Made by a program: the position numbers and the translations under genes. DNA of 64,000 nt from Closterium sp. Naga37s-1. Its lineage: Eukaryota > Streptophyta > Zygnematophyceae > Desmidiales > Closteriaceae. Position 1 is the first letter of the stretch, and each line of letters opens with the position of its first letter. Below, in pieces: positions 11,501 to 19,816 of the stretch. Under the pieces are notes generated by a model. It was not told the origin of the DNA and did not search any database. It saw only the letters and a list, made by a program, of their open reading frames with translations. The stretch is taken from NCBI GenBank assembly GCA_947471745.1, contig CANJKZ010000416.1, forward strand, positions 147,775-211,774. The letters run 5' to 3'.

Positions 11501-14500
11501 CGGTAGGGCACCATGACCTGGAAGTCCACCTGGAGACTTGCCAATAAATCCACATGAAGAATCACTTGAAAATGCAGCTAAGAAACTACCTGCAGAAACA
11601 CCTAAAAACGCACCTAGATAATGACCTGGAAACCCACCTGAAGAACCACCTGAAAATCCACCTGAAGAAACACCTGGACATGGCGACCCACCTGGAAGTC
11701 CTGGGTGCGCAGGAGGTCGTTCTTCTGCACAATGGCCCGCTTTGCCTGGTACAGCGGGTCATCCGGGTTCAATGCCACCTGGGGCAGGGGACGGGGGAGA
11801 GAAGGGGAGGAGAGGTGGAGACGAGATGAGGAGCAGCAGGAGGTAGTGGTGATGAAAACCCTGAACCCTGACCTGAATTCGAACCCTGAACCCTGACCTG
11901 AATCCTGAACCCTGAATCCTGAACCCTGAATCCTGAACCCTGAATCCTGAACCCTGAATCCTGAACCCTGAATCCTGAACCCTGAACCCTGAACCCTGAA
12001 ACCGCTGCCTGTGCTACCTGCTGGACTGGACTACCCCCGCCTGCACCGTGGGGCGGCCACAGGGATTGCCCTCGACCACAATGCCGTAGTTGAGCAACAG
12101 AAACAGTCCAAGCATCTGCCCTGCATACTGCACACCCCTCCCTCACCTGCACTGTAAGGCGGCCACAGGGATTGCCCTCGACCACAATACCGTAGTTGAG
12201 CAGCAGAGAACGAGGGACTCCCTCCCTCCCCTCGTGCATCACCAGTCCAAGCATCTGCCCTGCATGCCGCACTACCCCTTACCTGCACTGTAAGGCGGTC
12301 ACAGGCTCACAGCGATTGCCCTTGTCCACGATGCAATAGTTGAGCTGAGCATATGTAGGACTACCACCCACCGTCCTATGGTATTACCTATCCGCCACTG
12401 GTCCCATGTGTTAATGTTAGCCCTCAATCTCACATTTGTACTTGTACTTTTTATATCCTAGTTTAGTGTAGTTTGCACTTGGTGTTTGGTTGGGTGTACA
12501 CCCACATCCCAACCAAACCCAAATGTAATCTCCAAGCAATCTCCAACCCACCAATTGGAGATTGCCTTGGGATTACCCCCAATTCCCTAGGATTGCCCCT
12601 AATTCTCTCCCCACCATTACCTTGCCCATTTCTAATGTACTTAAAGAGCCTTGAGCTCATTACTAATGGATGGATTCTAAGCTCAAGTTCTGACACCATG
12701 CACCATACCCCTCCCCCTCCCACGCACCATACCCCTCCCCCTCCCACGCACCATACCCCTCCCCCTCCCACGCACGCCCTATGCGCACATCCCCCTCACC
12801 TGCACAGTGAGGCGGTCATTGGGGTTGTCTTCGAGGTGGCTTTTGAGTCGACTCAAAAGACACCTCAAAGGGGTTGTTTTCATCCACGATGCATGCCATA
12901 GTTGAGCAGCAGGCGGGGAGTCCCCTCTTGCTTGCACTCTCCTCCTCCTTCCCTTGCATGCCATGCCATCCACCCCTCACATACACTGTGTGCTCCTCGC
13001 ACCACTAGCACCACTCACCTGCACTGTGAGGCGGTCATAGGGGTTGTCTCTTCATCCACGATGCATGCCATAGTTGAGCAGCAGAGCTAGAAGGGTTTCC
13101 TCCCCTTCTGCTTGCACCTTTCTTTTCCCTAACCTCCATATTTCACACCCCTCACCTGCCCACTCCTCACATGCACAGTAATATGCCCAAACTCACCTGC
13201 ACTGTGAGGCGGTCATAGGGGTTGTCCTCGTCCACAATGCCATCGTTCAGCAACAGAGAAAAAGGGATTTACTCCTAGCCTGCCTGCCCACCTGCGCAGC
13301 CCTCACCTGCACTGTGAGGCGGTCATAGGGGTTGTCCTCGTCCACAATGCCATCGTTCAGCAACAGAGAAAAAGGGATTTACTCCTAGCCTGCCTGCCCA
13401 CCTGCGCAGCCCTCACCTGCACTGTGAGGCGGTCATAGGGGTTGTCCTCGTCCACAATGCCATCGTTCAGCAACAGAGAAAAAGGGATTTACTCCTAGCC
13501 TGCCTGCCCACCTGCGCAGCCCTCACCTGCACTGTGAGGCGGTCATAGGGGTTGTCCTCGTCCACAATGCCATCGTTCAGCAACAGAGAAAAAGGGATTT
13601 ACTCCTAGCCTGCCTGCCCACCTGCGCAGCCCTCACCTGCACTGTGAGGCGGTCATAGGGGTTGTCCTCGTCCACAATGCCATCGTTCAGCAACAGAGAA
13701 AAAGGGATTTACTCCTAGCCTGCCTGCCCACCTGCGCAGCCCTCACCTGCACTGTGAGGCGGTCATAGGGGTTGTCCTCGTCCACAATGCCATCTTTCAG
13801 CAACAGAGAAAAAGGGATTTACTCCTAGCCTGCCTGCCCACCTGCGCAGCCCTCACCTGCACTGTGAGGCGGTCATAGGGGTTGTCCTCGTCCACAATGC
13901 CGTAGTTGAGCAACAGCCGCGTGTTGGGCTGGGGGCCACACCTGAGCGGGTGGGTGAGGAGGGTAGTGGGAGAAGAGGGGAAAAAGGATGAGGAGAAGGA
14001 GGACGAGAATGAGGGGAGTATGAAAAGGATGCACCGTAAGGCGGTCATAGGGGTTGTCCTCGTCCACAATGCCGTAGTTGAGCAACAGCCGCGTGTTGGG
14101 CTGGGGGCCACACCTGAGCGGGTGGGTGAGGAGGGTAGTGGGAGAAGAGGGGAAAAAGGATGAGGAGAAGGAGGGCGAGAATGAGGGGAGTATGAAAAGG
14201 ATGCACCGTAAGGCGGTCATAGGGGTTGTCCTCGTCCACAATGCCGTAGTTGAGCAACAGGCGAGTGTTGGGCTGGGGGGCGCACCTGAGATGAGAGATT
14301 TGGGACAGGGAGAAGGAGGGGTGGGAGGAGGTGGGGGAAGAGAGGGATGCACTGCCAGGTGGTCATAGATAGTGGAGGGGGGTTATTCGCGTCCACAATG
14401 CCGTGATGACTTTTGAGTCTACTCAAAAGTCACTGCCAGGTGGTCATAGTGGAGGGGGGTTATCCGCGTCCACAATGCCGTGATTCAGCAGCAGCCGCGT

Positions 14501-17500
14501 GTTGGGCTGGGGGCCACACCTGAGGGGGTGAGGCGAGGAGGAGGGGGGGAGATGAGCGAGAGGGAAAGGGCGGAGGGGGGAAGGAGGGAAGGCAGCGAGC
14601 ATGTAGCGCGTGGTGCTGCGGTAGGCACACTGTCCCTCAAAGAGGTTACGGGTTTACCGAGTCACCTTTCTGCCTGCAACTAAGCACACTCACCACACGC
14701 TGAGGGGCTCCCCTGCCTTGACAGGGCGGTCCAGACGAAGCTCAACCCCGCCGTCAGGGGAAGCGGCGAGCATGGAGCGCGTGGTGCTTTTGTAGGCCAG
14801 GAGAGGCGGACCCATGGGGATGAGGGCGAAGCGACGGGGGAGAGGCACGCCCTGTGGGGGAATACAAGGGGGCAGGATGAGGGGAGAATAGGGGGGGAAG
14901 GGGTGTTGGCGGGACAAGGGGGTTTGGTTGTGAGCGCGTGGTGCGGCGGTAGGCCAGGAGAGGCGGGCAGGACCATGGGGATGAGGGCGAAGCTACGAGG
15001 GAGAGGCACGCCCTGCGGGGCGGGGGAAAGGGGAGAGCAGGGAAGGGGGGGGCGTGTGGGCGGAAGAGATGAGAGGAATACATGGAATGGTGAGGGGGGC
15101 AAGGAGGGAGCGCAAGCAAGTGGTGCGGCAGTAGGTCAGTAGAGGCGGGACCATGGGGATGAGGGCGAAGCAACGGGGGAGAGGCATGCCCTGCAGAGGA
15201 ATACAAGGGGACGGGCAGGATGGGGGAATAATAAGGGGGGGAAGGGGTTGTTGGGAGGAGGGGGCGGGGGTTTGGTTGTGAGCACGTGGCAGGCCAGAGG
15301 CGGACCCTTAGGGATGAGTGCGACGGGAGACATGAAGGGGGGAAGAGGAGAGCATATGAGAATCAAATCTCACCTGCAGGTGCCCTTACTCAAGCACAAG
15401 AGAAAGTCAAATCCAACATGCAGGTGCCATAAGAGAATAAAGTCTCACCTGCAGGTGCACCATGCATGACTGCATTGACTCTCACCTGCAGCTGCACCAC
15501 GCATGACTGTGTTGACTCTCACCTGCAGGTGCACCACGCATGACTGCATTGACTCTCACCTGCAGCTGCACCACGCATGACTGCATTGACTCTCACCTGC
15601 AGCTGCACCACGCATGACTGTGTTGACTCTCACCTGCAGGTGCACCACGCATGACTGCATTGACTCTCACCTGCAGCTGCACCACGCATGACTGCATTGA
15701 CTCTCACCTGCAGCTGCACCACGCATGACTGCATTGACTCTCACCTGCAGGTGCACCACGCATGACTGCATTGACTCTCACCTGCAGCTGCACCACGCAT
15801 GACTGTGTTGACTCTCACCTGCAGGTGCACCACGCATGACTGCATTGACTCTCACCTGCAGCTGCACCACGCATGACTGTGTTGACTCTCACCTGCAGGT
15901 GCACCACGCATGACTGCATTGACTCTCACCTGCAGCTGCACCACGCATGACTGCATTGACTCTCACCTGCAGCTGCACCACGCATGACTGTGTTGACTCT
16001 CACCTGCAGGTGCACCACGCATGACTGCATTGACTCTCACCTGCAGCTGCACCACGCATGACTGCATTGACTCTCACCTGCAGGTGCACCACGCATGACT
16101 GTGTTGACTCTCACCTGCAGCTGCACCACGCATGACTGCATTGACTCTCACCTGCAGCTGCACCACGCATGACTGCATTGACTCTCACCTGCAGGTGCAC
16201 CACGCATGACTGTGTTGACTCTCACCTGCAGGTGCCCCTAGTACCTTACTCAAGCACAAGAGGAGAATATAGTCTCACCTGCAGGTGCACCACGCATGAC
16301 TGCACAGCAATAAACGCCTGCTTGAAGATCTCAAAAGGGAAGGTCTCTGATGGCGTGTCGTAGGGGTATTGCTGTGTGCGGTGGGGGAATGGGGGGTTGA
16401 GAGGGGGGGAAGGAGAGGATGGGGGTGCAGAGGGGTCTGGTGAGTCAGGGAACAGGAAATAGGTTGTGGAATGGAGAGAGGGGTTGGGGGGTTGCAACGG
16501 GGGAGAGGAGTGAAGGGATTGGGGGGCGGACAATATGCGAGTTATCAAGGGGATGGCTGCACAGTGCATGTCAGAAAAAAAAGGGGGGGCGAGATATTGT
16601 AGAGAATTGGGGATAAGAGAATAGAAAGGATCTGCTGCAAGTGAGAGGTTGGTCGGAGAACCGCGGATATATGATAGAGAAGCGCACGCATAGATAGAAA
16701 GACACATGCAGCTGCAGTTACACGCCCCACACACACACGCCTGCCTCACGGTGCCCACAACAAGCATGTCACCCTGCACTGCACACGAAGCAGTACCTTG
16801 AAAAGAGAAGCTGCAAGGAACCACACCGTGTCCAGCTCCTCGTACTCCCTCTTGATGCCCTCACCCATGCGCCACACACACTGGCCATACGTGCCTCCCC
16901 CTATCACACATGCTCCCTACACAGCCATACCTTGAAGAGCGAGGCTGCGAGGAACCACACTGTGTCCAACTCCTCGTACTCCCTCTTGATGCCCTGCAGC
17001 CGCGCCTCCACCTCCACCTGTGGGGATCCACATAGAGAGAAGGAATGCGAGGGAGGGATCAGGACAAGGAGAGAGTAAAGGGAGAGTCAAACTGTGTCGG
17101 GTCCAGCTCCTCGTGCTCCCTCTTGATGCCCTGCAGTGCAGCCGCGCCTCCACCTCCGCCTGTGGGTTCAGAGAATGAAGATGGCAGGGAGGGATGTGGG
17201 CGGATATGGTGTGATATAGTCACACTCACTGTGCCGGGTCCAGCTCCTCGTGCTCCCTCTTGATGCCCTGCAGCCGCGCCTCCACCTCCGCCTGTGGGTT
17301 TGTGGGGATGGGGGGGGGAGGCATGTGGGTGGTGTGATGAGGAAAAGATGGAAAATAAGGGAGAGCTTTACAGTGTACTGTGCAGCTCCTCGTACTCCCT
17401 CTTGATGCCCTGCAGTGCAGCCGCGCCTCCACCTCCGCCTGTGGGGTCAGAGAATGAAGATGGCAGGGAGGGATGTGGGCGGATATGGTGTGATATAGTC

Positions 17501-19816
17501 AAACTTACTGTGTCGGGTCCAGCTCCTCGTACTCCCTCTTCATGCCCTGCAGCCGCGCCTCCACCTCCGCCAGAGGGAATTCACATAGAGAGAAGGAATG
17601 CGAGGGAGAGAGGCATGTGGGCAGGTGCGATGAGGATGGAATAAGGAGGAGAAGGATCAAAGGGAGAGTCTCGGCCGTGGAGTCGCCATGGCCGAGTGCT
17701 TGTTGCTGCAGCTATCCTGAGAATTCACGAGCCAAACACACCTTCTTGGGGCTGCCCTGGAACAGCTCTGCCACCTCCTGCGGGTCCCACAGCTGTGGGG
17801 TCTCAACAGCAGTCTGTCCTCGCCCCCTCTGCCTATCAAGCTCGTTGATAAAAGGACGCCAGAAGGACTGGTCGGTCTGCTTCTCCTCATCCCTTTCTCA
17901 GAAAGGCCGAGCATCAACGCACAGCGCCAGACACACCAGCAGCACAATGCTGCTAACCCCCTCGACTCTCACCTAACCTCCCCACCTGATCCTGATGCTC
18001 ACCTTCATGGGGCTCCCTTGGAACAGCTCGGCCACCTCCTGCGGGTCCCACAGGAGAGGGGTCGCGACGGCCGTCTGGCCTCGCCCCCTCTGCCGGTCGA
18101 GCTCGTGAATGAAGGGGCCCCAGAAGGACTCATCAGCCTGCTTCTTCTCGAACATGAGGTAGAGCGCCAAGCACGCCAGCTCCGATAGCTTGTTGGTTGT
18201 TACCAGCTCCGCTGGAGGGGTGGGGGACGGGGGAAGTGGGAGGTGAGAGATGGAAGGAGGGAAGGACTGATTGGCCTGCTTCTTCTCGAACATGAGGTAG
18301 AGCGCCAAGCACGCCAGCTCCGATAGTTTGTTGGTTGTTACCAGCTCCGCTGGAGGGGAGGGTTGGGGTGGGGAATCGAGGGGAGTGGGCGAGAGGGCGA
18401 GAGGCGGAGAGCATTGGTACGTGTCGTATCGCTCGTGGGTGGAAGATGAGTAAACGCATTGGCTCACATTGATTCAGGGTCGCCATAAACGAGTTTTGAG
18501 TCGACTCAAAACACGACGCATTGGTACGTGCCGTATCACTCGTGGGTGGAAGATGAGTGAACGCATTGGCTCATATTGATTCAGAGTCGCCATAAACGAC
18601 AAAAATGGAGAATGGGGGGTGACGCGCACAGCAGACACGGAAGTTGGGACAAGCGTCGTGCGGTCGCATTGCAAGGTCAGTGAGACGAAATTTTTAAGTC
18701 AAATTAATCAGGGGATGCGTCTGTCGGGTGAGATGTTTCAACGGAACTACAATGTGAGGCCTGTTACTTGCTTGTGCACCCAGGAAGTGATGAAACATGC
18801 AGACGCGCAAGCCATACCTAGGTTTTCGTCTCCCAGCACTCGACCCAGGGTGACAATGAGGTTCTCCGGAACCTTTGAGTCGTCGACTCAAATGACAGGA
18901 AAGAAAGGGCCACGCAAGCCATACCTTCTCCGGCACCTTTGAGTCGACTCAAAAGACAGGAGACAAAGGGCCACGCAAGCCATACCTAGGTTTTCGTCTC
19001 CCAGCACTCGACCCAGGGTGACAATGAGGTTCTCTGGAACCTTCAACGGAATGTCGCCGGCCTGCCAGTGTTGGATTCAGGGATTGTCGCGGAACGGGGC
19101 GATGCAATGGATTCATAGATTGAAACACAGGCGCATAAGGAGCGATTCAGTCGAGAATGAAACATTCAATCGCTGGTGCCAGTAGCGATGAGAAAAGCTT
19201 AGAAAGACACGAAGCTCGGAACCTTCGTAACTCCCAATTTCCAGACCCATCGACATGGTTCTTCTGTCGAGAACCGGATCAGCGCACAGCGAGCATATTG
19301 AGTGCTGAAGGACTCATAATGACGTTTAGAATGGCGAATTCTAAGCTTGCCTGCAGATCTTCCGTGTTTGCAACGTAAGGGGCTCTGGGAGTGGCCCCGG
19401 GCTGCAAAGCACAGCGAGCATATAAAACGCTGAATACTCGCGGATTCTAGGCTTGCCTGCAGATCTTCCGTGGCGGCAACGTAATGGATCGTATCCTCCT
19501 CGGGAGTGGCTCCGGGTCGCTCCTTCAGCGTGACTTTGCACGGAGGCAGCCCGTTCGCGTTCATCCAATCAAGAAGCTCCGTATCCGAGCTCTGCGACGC
19601 CGTCGCACTCTCGGGAGCGACATTGACGGCTGAGATGCGAACGCTTCGCCTGTCGCACCGTTGGATGCGAGCACTGCGGTTACCAGTAGTCAAGCGGGGA
19701 ATGGCATTTTGTAGCCTAGAAGAAGAGGCTAAGCCACGTGTTCCATTGCTAGGCGTAGTGTGAAGCGGCTTCAGCCCAACCGCGTGGCTGCAGCACAACG
19801 AGCTTGCTACGACCAT
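8530..19816 (-). CDS. PTAC14: pTAC14-like plastid SET-domain protein (plastid transcriptionally active chromosome 14)
   Basis: Eleven exons on the minus strand join in phase to 514 codons: 19816-19457, 19061-18986, 18211-18003, 17017-16931, 16371-16279, 14851-14694, 13941-13857, 11778-11692, 10952-10833, 9614-9513, 8697-8530. Land-plant pTAC14 is about 480 aa, so the length fits. The N-terminus is Ser/Arg-rich and resembles a chloroplast transit peptide. Conserved blocks include YVAATEDLQ, the KLSELACLALYLM helix, ELDRQRGRGQ, FEIFKQAF, RFALIPMGPPLLAY and the SET-type NYGIVDEDNPYDRL, followed by the Rubisco-LSMT-like C-terminal substrate-binding part. In Arabidopsis pTAC14 belongs to the plastid-encoded RNA polymerase complex and is needed for plastid transcription; methyltransferase activity is uncertain. 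Intron 1 uses a GC donor (CTGCAG then GCAAGC). Every exon is surrounded by partial pseudo-copies, so annotation pipelines may mis-assemble this gene. Confidence 0.9.
8821..8930 (-). pseudogene. Acceptor-half copy of pTAC14 exon 11
   Basis: It repeats the acceptor and the first two thirds of exon 11 (IADPTTHPKRKVAARLVRI and following), then diverges without the C-terminal residues. It lies upstream, in gene order, of the functional exon. The family-like ending and stop codon exist only in the copy at 8530-8697. Confidence 0.75.
9010..9150 (-). pseudogene. Fragments of pTAC14 exon 10, downstream copies
   Basis: Two short pieces match the 3' part of exon 10: about 9012-9050 (RLAAYP) and about 9122-9150 (the TTLKEDI region). 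They lie gene-downstream of the intact exon at 9513-9614. A separate acceptor-half piece at about 9718-9757 (PCNENAVLDQL) lies gene-upstream of it. Confidence 0.6.
9298..9385 (-). repeat. Poly(T)/poly(A) low-complexity tract in pTAC14 intron 10
   Basis: About 88 bases of nearly pure T with scattered G and C (plus strand). On the transcribed strand it is an A-rich run. No adjacent gene-like sequence was seen that would make it the tail of a retroposed copy. Confidence 0.7.
10139..10790 (-). pseudogene. Four donor-half copies of pTAC14 exon 9
   Basis: Copies at about 10139-10205, 10310-10382, 10464-10535 and 10705-10780 repeat the 3' half of exon 9 (the segment DPLDMEFVTFADGP) together with its 5' splice site. 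All lie gene-downstream of the intact exon at 10833-10952. Point differences among them indicate they are not one perfect recent array. Confidence 0.75.
10555..10670. repeat. CA-rich tandem repeat in intron 9
   Basis: A run of 12-bp units of the form ACCCACACACAA, repeated about eight times with small changes, sits among the exon 9 donor-half copies. Confidence 0.7.
11000..11520 (-). pseudogene. Acceptor-half copies of pTAC14 exon 9
   Basis: About five decaying copies (near 11010-11080, 11168-11200, 11255-11322, 11375-11440, 11490-11515) repeat the 5' half of exon 9 (LYKGKEQAALYDMMPYLR) with the preceding intron sequence. They lie gene-upstream of the intact exon and become more degenerate with distance. 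Confidence 0.7.
11511..11691 (-). repeat. Degenerate 12-bp minisatellite abutting the exon 8 donor
   Basis: About 14 imperfect repeats of ACCTGAAAATCC/ACCTGGAAACCC (plus strand) run directly up to the 3' end of exon 8, whose own last bases plus donor are CCACCTGGAAGTCC on the plus strand. The array therefore looks as if it was seeded by the exon-intron junction. Confidence 0.65.
11861..12002. repeat. (CCCTGAA)n / (CCTGAAT)n heptamer repeat in intron 7
   Basis: About 20 units of a 7-bp repeat, CCCTGAA alternating with TCCTGAA. It differs by one base from the plant-type telomere unit CCCTAAA, but no CCCTAAA unit was seen. Confidence 0.75.
12030..13100 (-). pseudogene. Five donor-half copies of pTAC14 exon 7
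   Basis: Copies at about 12040-12110, 12148-12205, 12282-12345, 12801-12910 and 13018-13085 resemble the segment NYGIVDEDNPYDRLTVQ plus donor. Most have substitutions or small indels that break the frame. They are gene-downstream of the intact exon 7 (13857-13941) and of the regular 110-bp array, so they look older. Confidence 0.7.
12833..12866. repeat. Palindrome P1 (core 12841-12858) inside an exon 7 copy
   Basis: The core TTTTGAGTCGACTCAAAA is extended on both sides by GAGGTGGC/GACACCTC, giving a 34-bp inverted repeat with one mismatched pair. It interrupts an exon 7 donor-half copy, and GGGGTTGT is repeated on both sides (12821-12828 and 12870-12877). Confidence 0.9.
13192..13851 (-). 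repeat. 110-bp minisatellite, six near-identical units, containing exon 7 donor half
   Basis: Units start at 13192, 13302, 13412, 13522, 13632 and 13742, exactly 110 bp apart and almost identical, and end against the functional exon 7. Each contains the last 50 or so bases of exon 7 (coding GIVDEDNPYDRLTVQ) and an intact 5' splice site, with GATGG or AGATGG where the true exon has CTACGG. Near identity implies recent expansion or homogenisation. Confidence 0.92.
14026..14530 (-). pseudogene. Three copies of pTAC14 exon 7 with acceptor
   Basis: Copies at about 14026-14115, 14200-14290 and 14340-14525 retain the acceptor CTGAG-side and most of exon 7 (CGPQPNTRLLLNYG) but lose the donor, running instead into CATCCTTTTC sequence. 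They lie gene-upstream of the intact exon. The first two are nearly identical, with a period of about 172 bp. Confidence 0.75.
14351..14487. repeat. Palindrome P2 (14411-14428) between two direct copies
   Basis: TTTTGAGTCTACTCAAAA, extended to GAC...GTC, lies exactly between two direct copies of a 57-bp segment (14351-14408 and 14431-14487) that starts ACTGCCAGGTGG and ends CCGTGAT. Confidence 0.9.
14940..15330 (-). pseudogene. Acceptor-half copies of pTAC14 exon 6
   Basis: Three copies (about 14945-15013, 15120-15196, 15290-15330) repeat the 5' part of exon 6 (GVPLPR.FALIPM) and the preceding G-rich intron. All are gene-upstream of the intact exon (14694-14851) and truncated within the exon. 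Confidence 0.75.
15444..16257 (-). repeat. 37-bp minisatellite, 22 donor repeats, from the end of pTAC14 exon 5
   Basis: The motif CTCACCTGCAG[GC]TGCACC recurs every 37 bp from 15444 to 16221, that is 21 periods. On the gene strand each unit is the last eight codons of exon 5 (QSCVVHLQ) followed by its donor GTGAG and about 10 bp of intron. Further isolated copies occur at about 15371 and at the true junction (16274). Two base positions alternate among units, giving a small set of variants, as in higher-order minisatellite turnover. Every unit carries a usable-looking 5' splice site. Confidence 0.93.
16798..17572 (-). pseudogene. Copies of pTAC14 exon 4
   Basis: The intact exon 4 is 16931-17017. 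Acceptor-half copies lie gene-upstream at about 17100-17160, 17240-17295, 17380-17440 and 17515-17572 (EVEARLQG[IM]KRE). One donor-half copy lies gene-downstream at about 16798-16860 (GIKREYEELDTVWFLAASLFK-like, split by the limit of the copy). Several copies carry a GCAGT duplication that shifts the frame. Confidence 0.75.
17735..18355 (-). pseudogene. Copies of pTAC14 exon 3 on both sides of the intact exon
   Basis: A donor-half copy at about 17738-17885 (FINELDRQRGRGQ ... EVAELFQGSP) lies gene-downstream of the functional exon 18003-18211. An acceptor-half copy at about 18255-18352 (ELVTTNKLSELACLALYLMF) lies gene-upstream. The half-copies overlap the true exon on opposite sides. Confidence 0.78.
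18411..18600. repeat. Palindrome P3 (18494-18511) between two 82-bp direct copies
   Basis: TTTTGAGTCGACTCAAAA lies between 18411-18492 and 18518-18600. The two copies start GCATTGGTACGTG and end CGCCATAAACGA and differ at several positions, so the duplication is not brand new. It lies in intron 2 of pTAC14. Confidence 0.92.
18796..19045. repeat. Palindromes P4 (18874-18892) and P5 (18938-18953) between copies of the exon 2 end
   Basis: Two palindromes, TTTGAGTCGTCGACTCAAA and TTTGAGTCGACTCAAA, separate three copies of sequence around the 3' end and donor of pTAC14 exon 2 (AAGCCATACC..., CCCAGCACTCGACC..., TTCTCYGGAACC). The functional exon 2 is the distal copy, 18986-19061. Both palindromes are followed by GACAGG. 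Confidence 0.88.
19340..19400 (-). pseudogene. Donor-end copy of pTAC14 exon 1
   Basis: GCTTGCCTGCAGATCTTCCG, the exon 1 end with its GC donor, is repeated at about 19357-19376, gene-downstream of the true junction at 19457. Surrounding sequence including CACAGCGAGCATAT is repeated too. Confidence 0.7.

Noticed and set aside
11861..12002. True interstitial telomere
   Set aside because: All units are CCCTGAA or TCCTGAA and none CCCTAAA, so only a weak resemblance is reported.
15444..16257. CRISPR-like regular array (37-bp period)
   Set aside because: The units are contiguous with no unique spacers and are fragments of a plant exon-intron junction; the genome is eukaryotic. The same applies to the 110-bp and 32-bp arrays.
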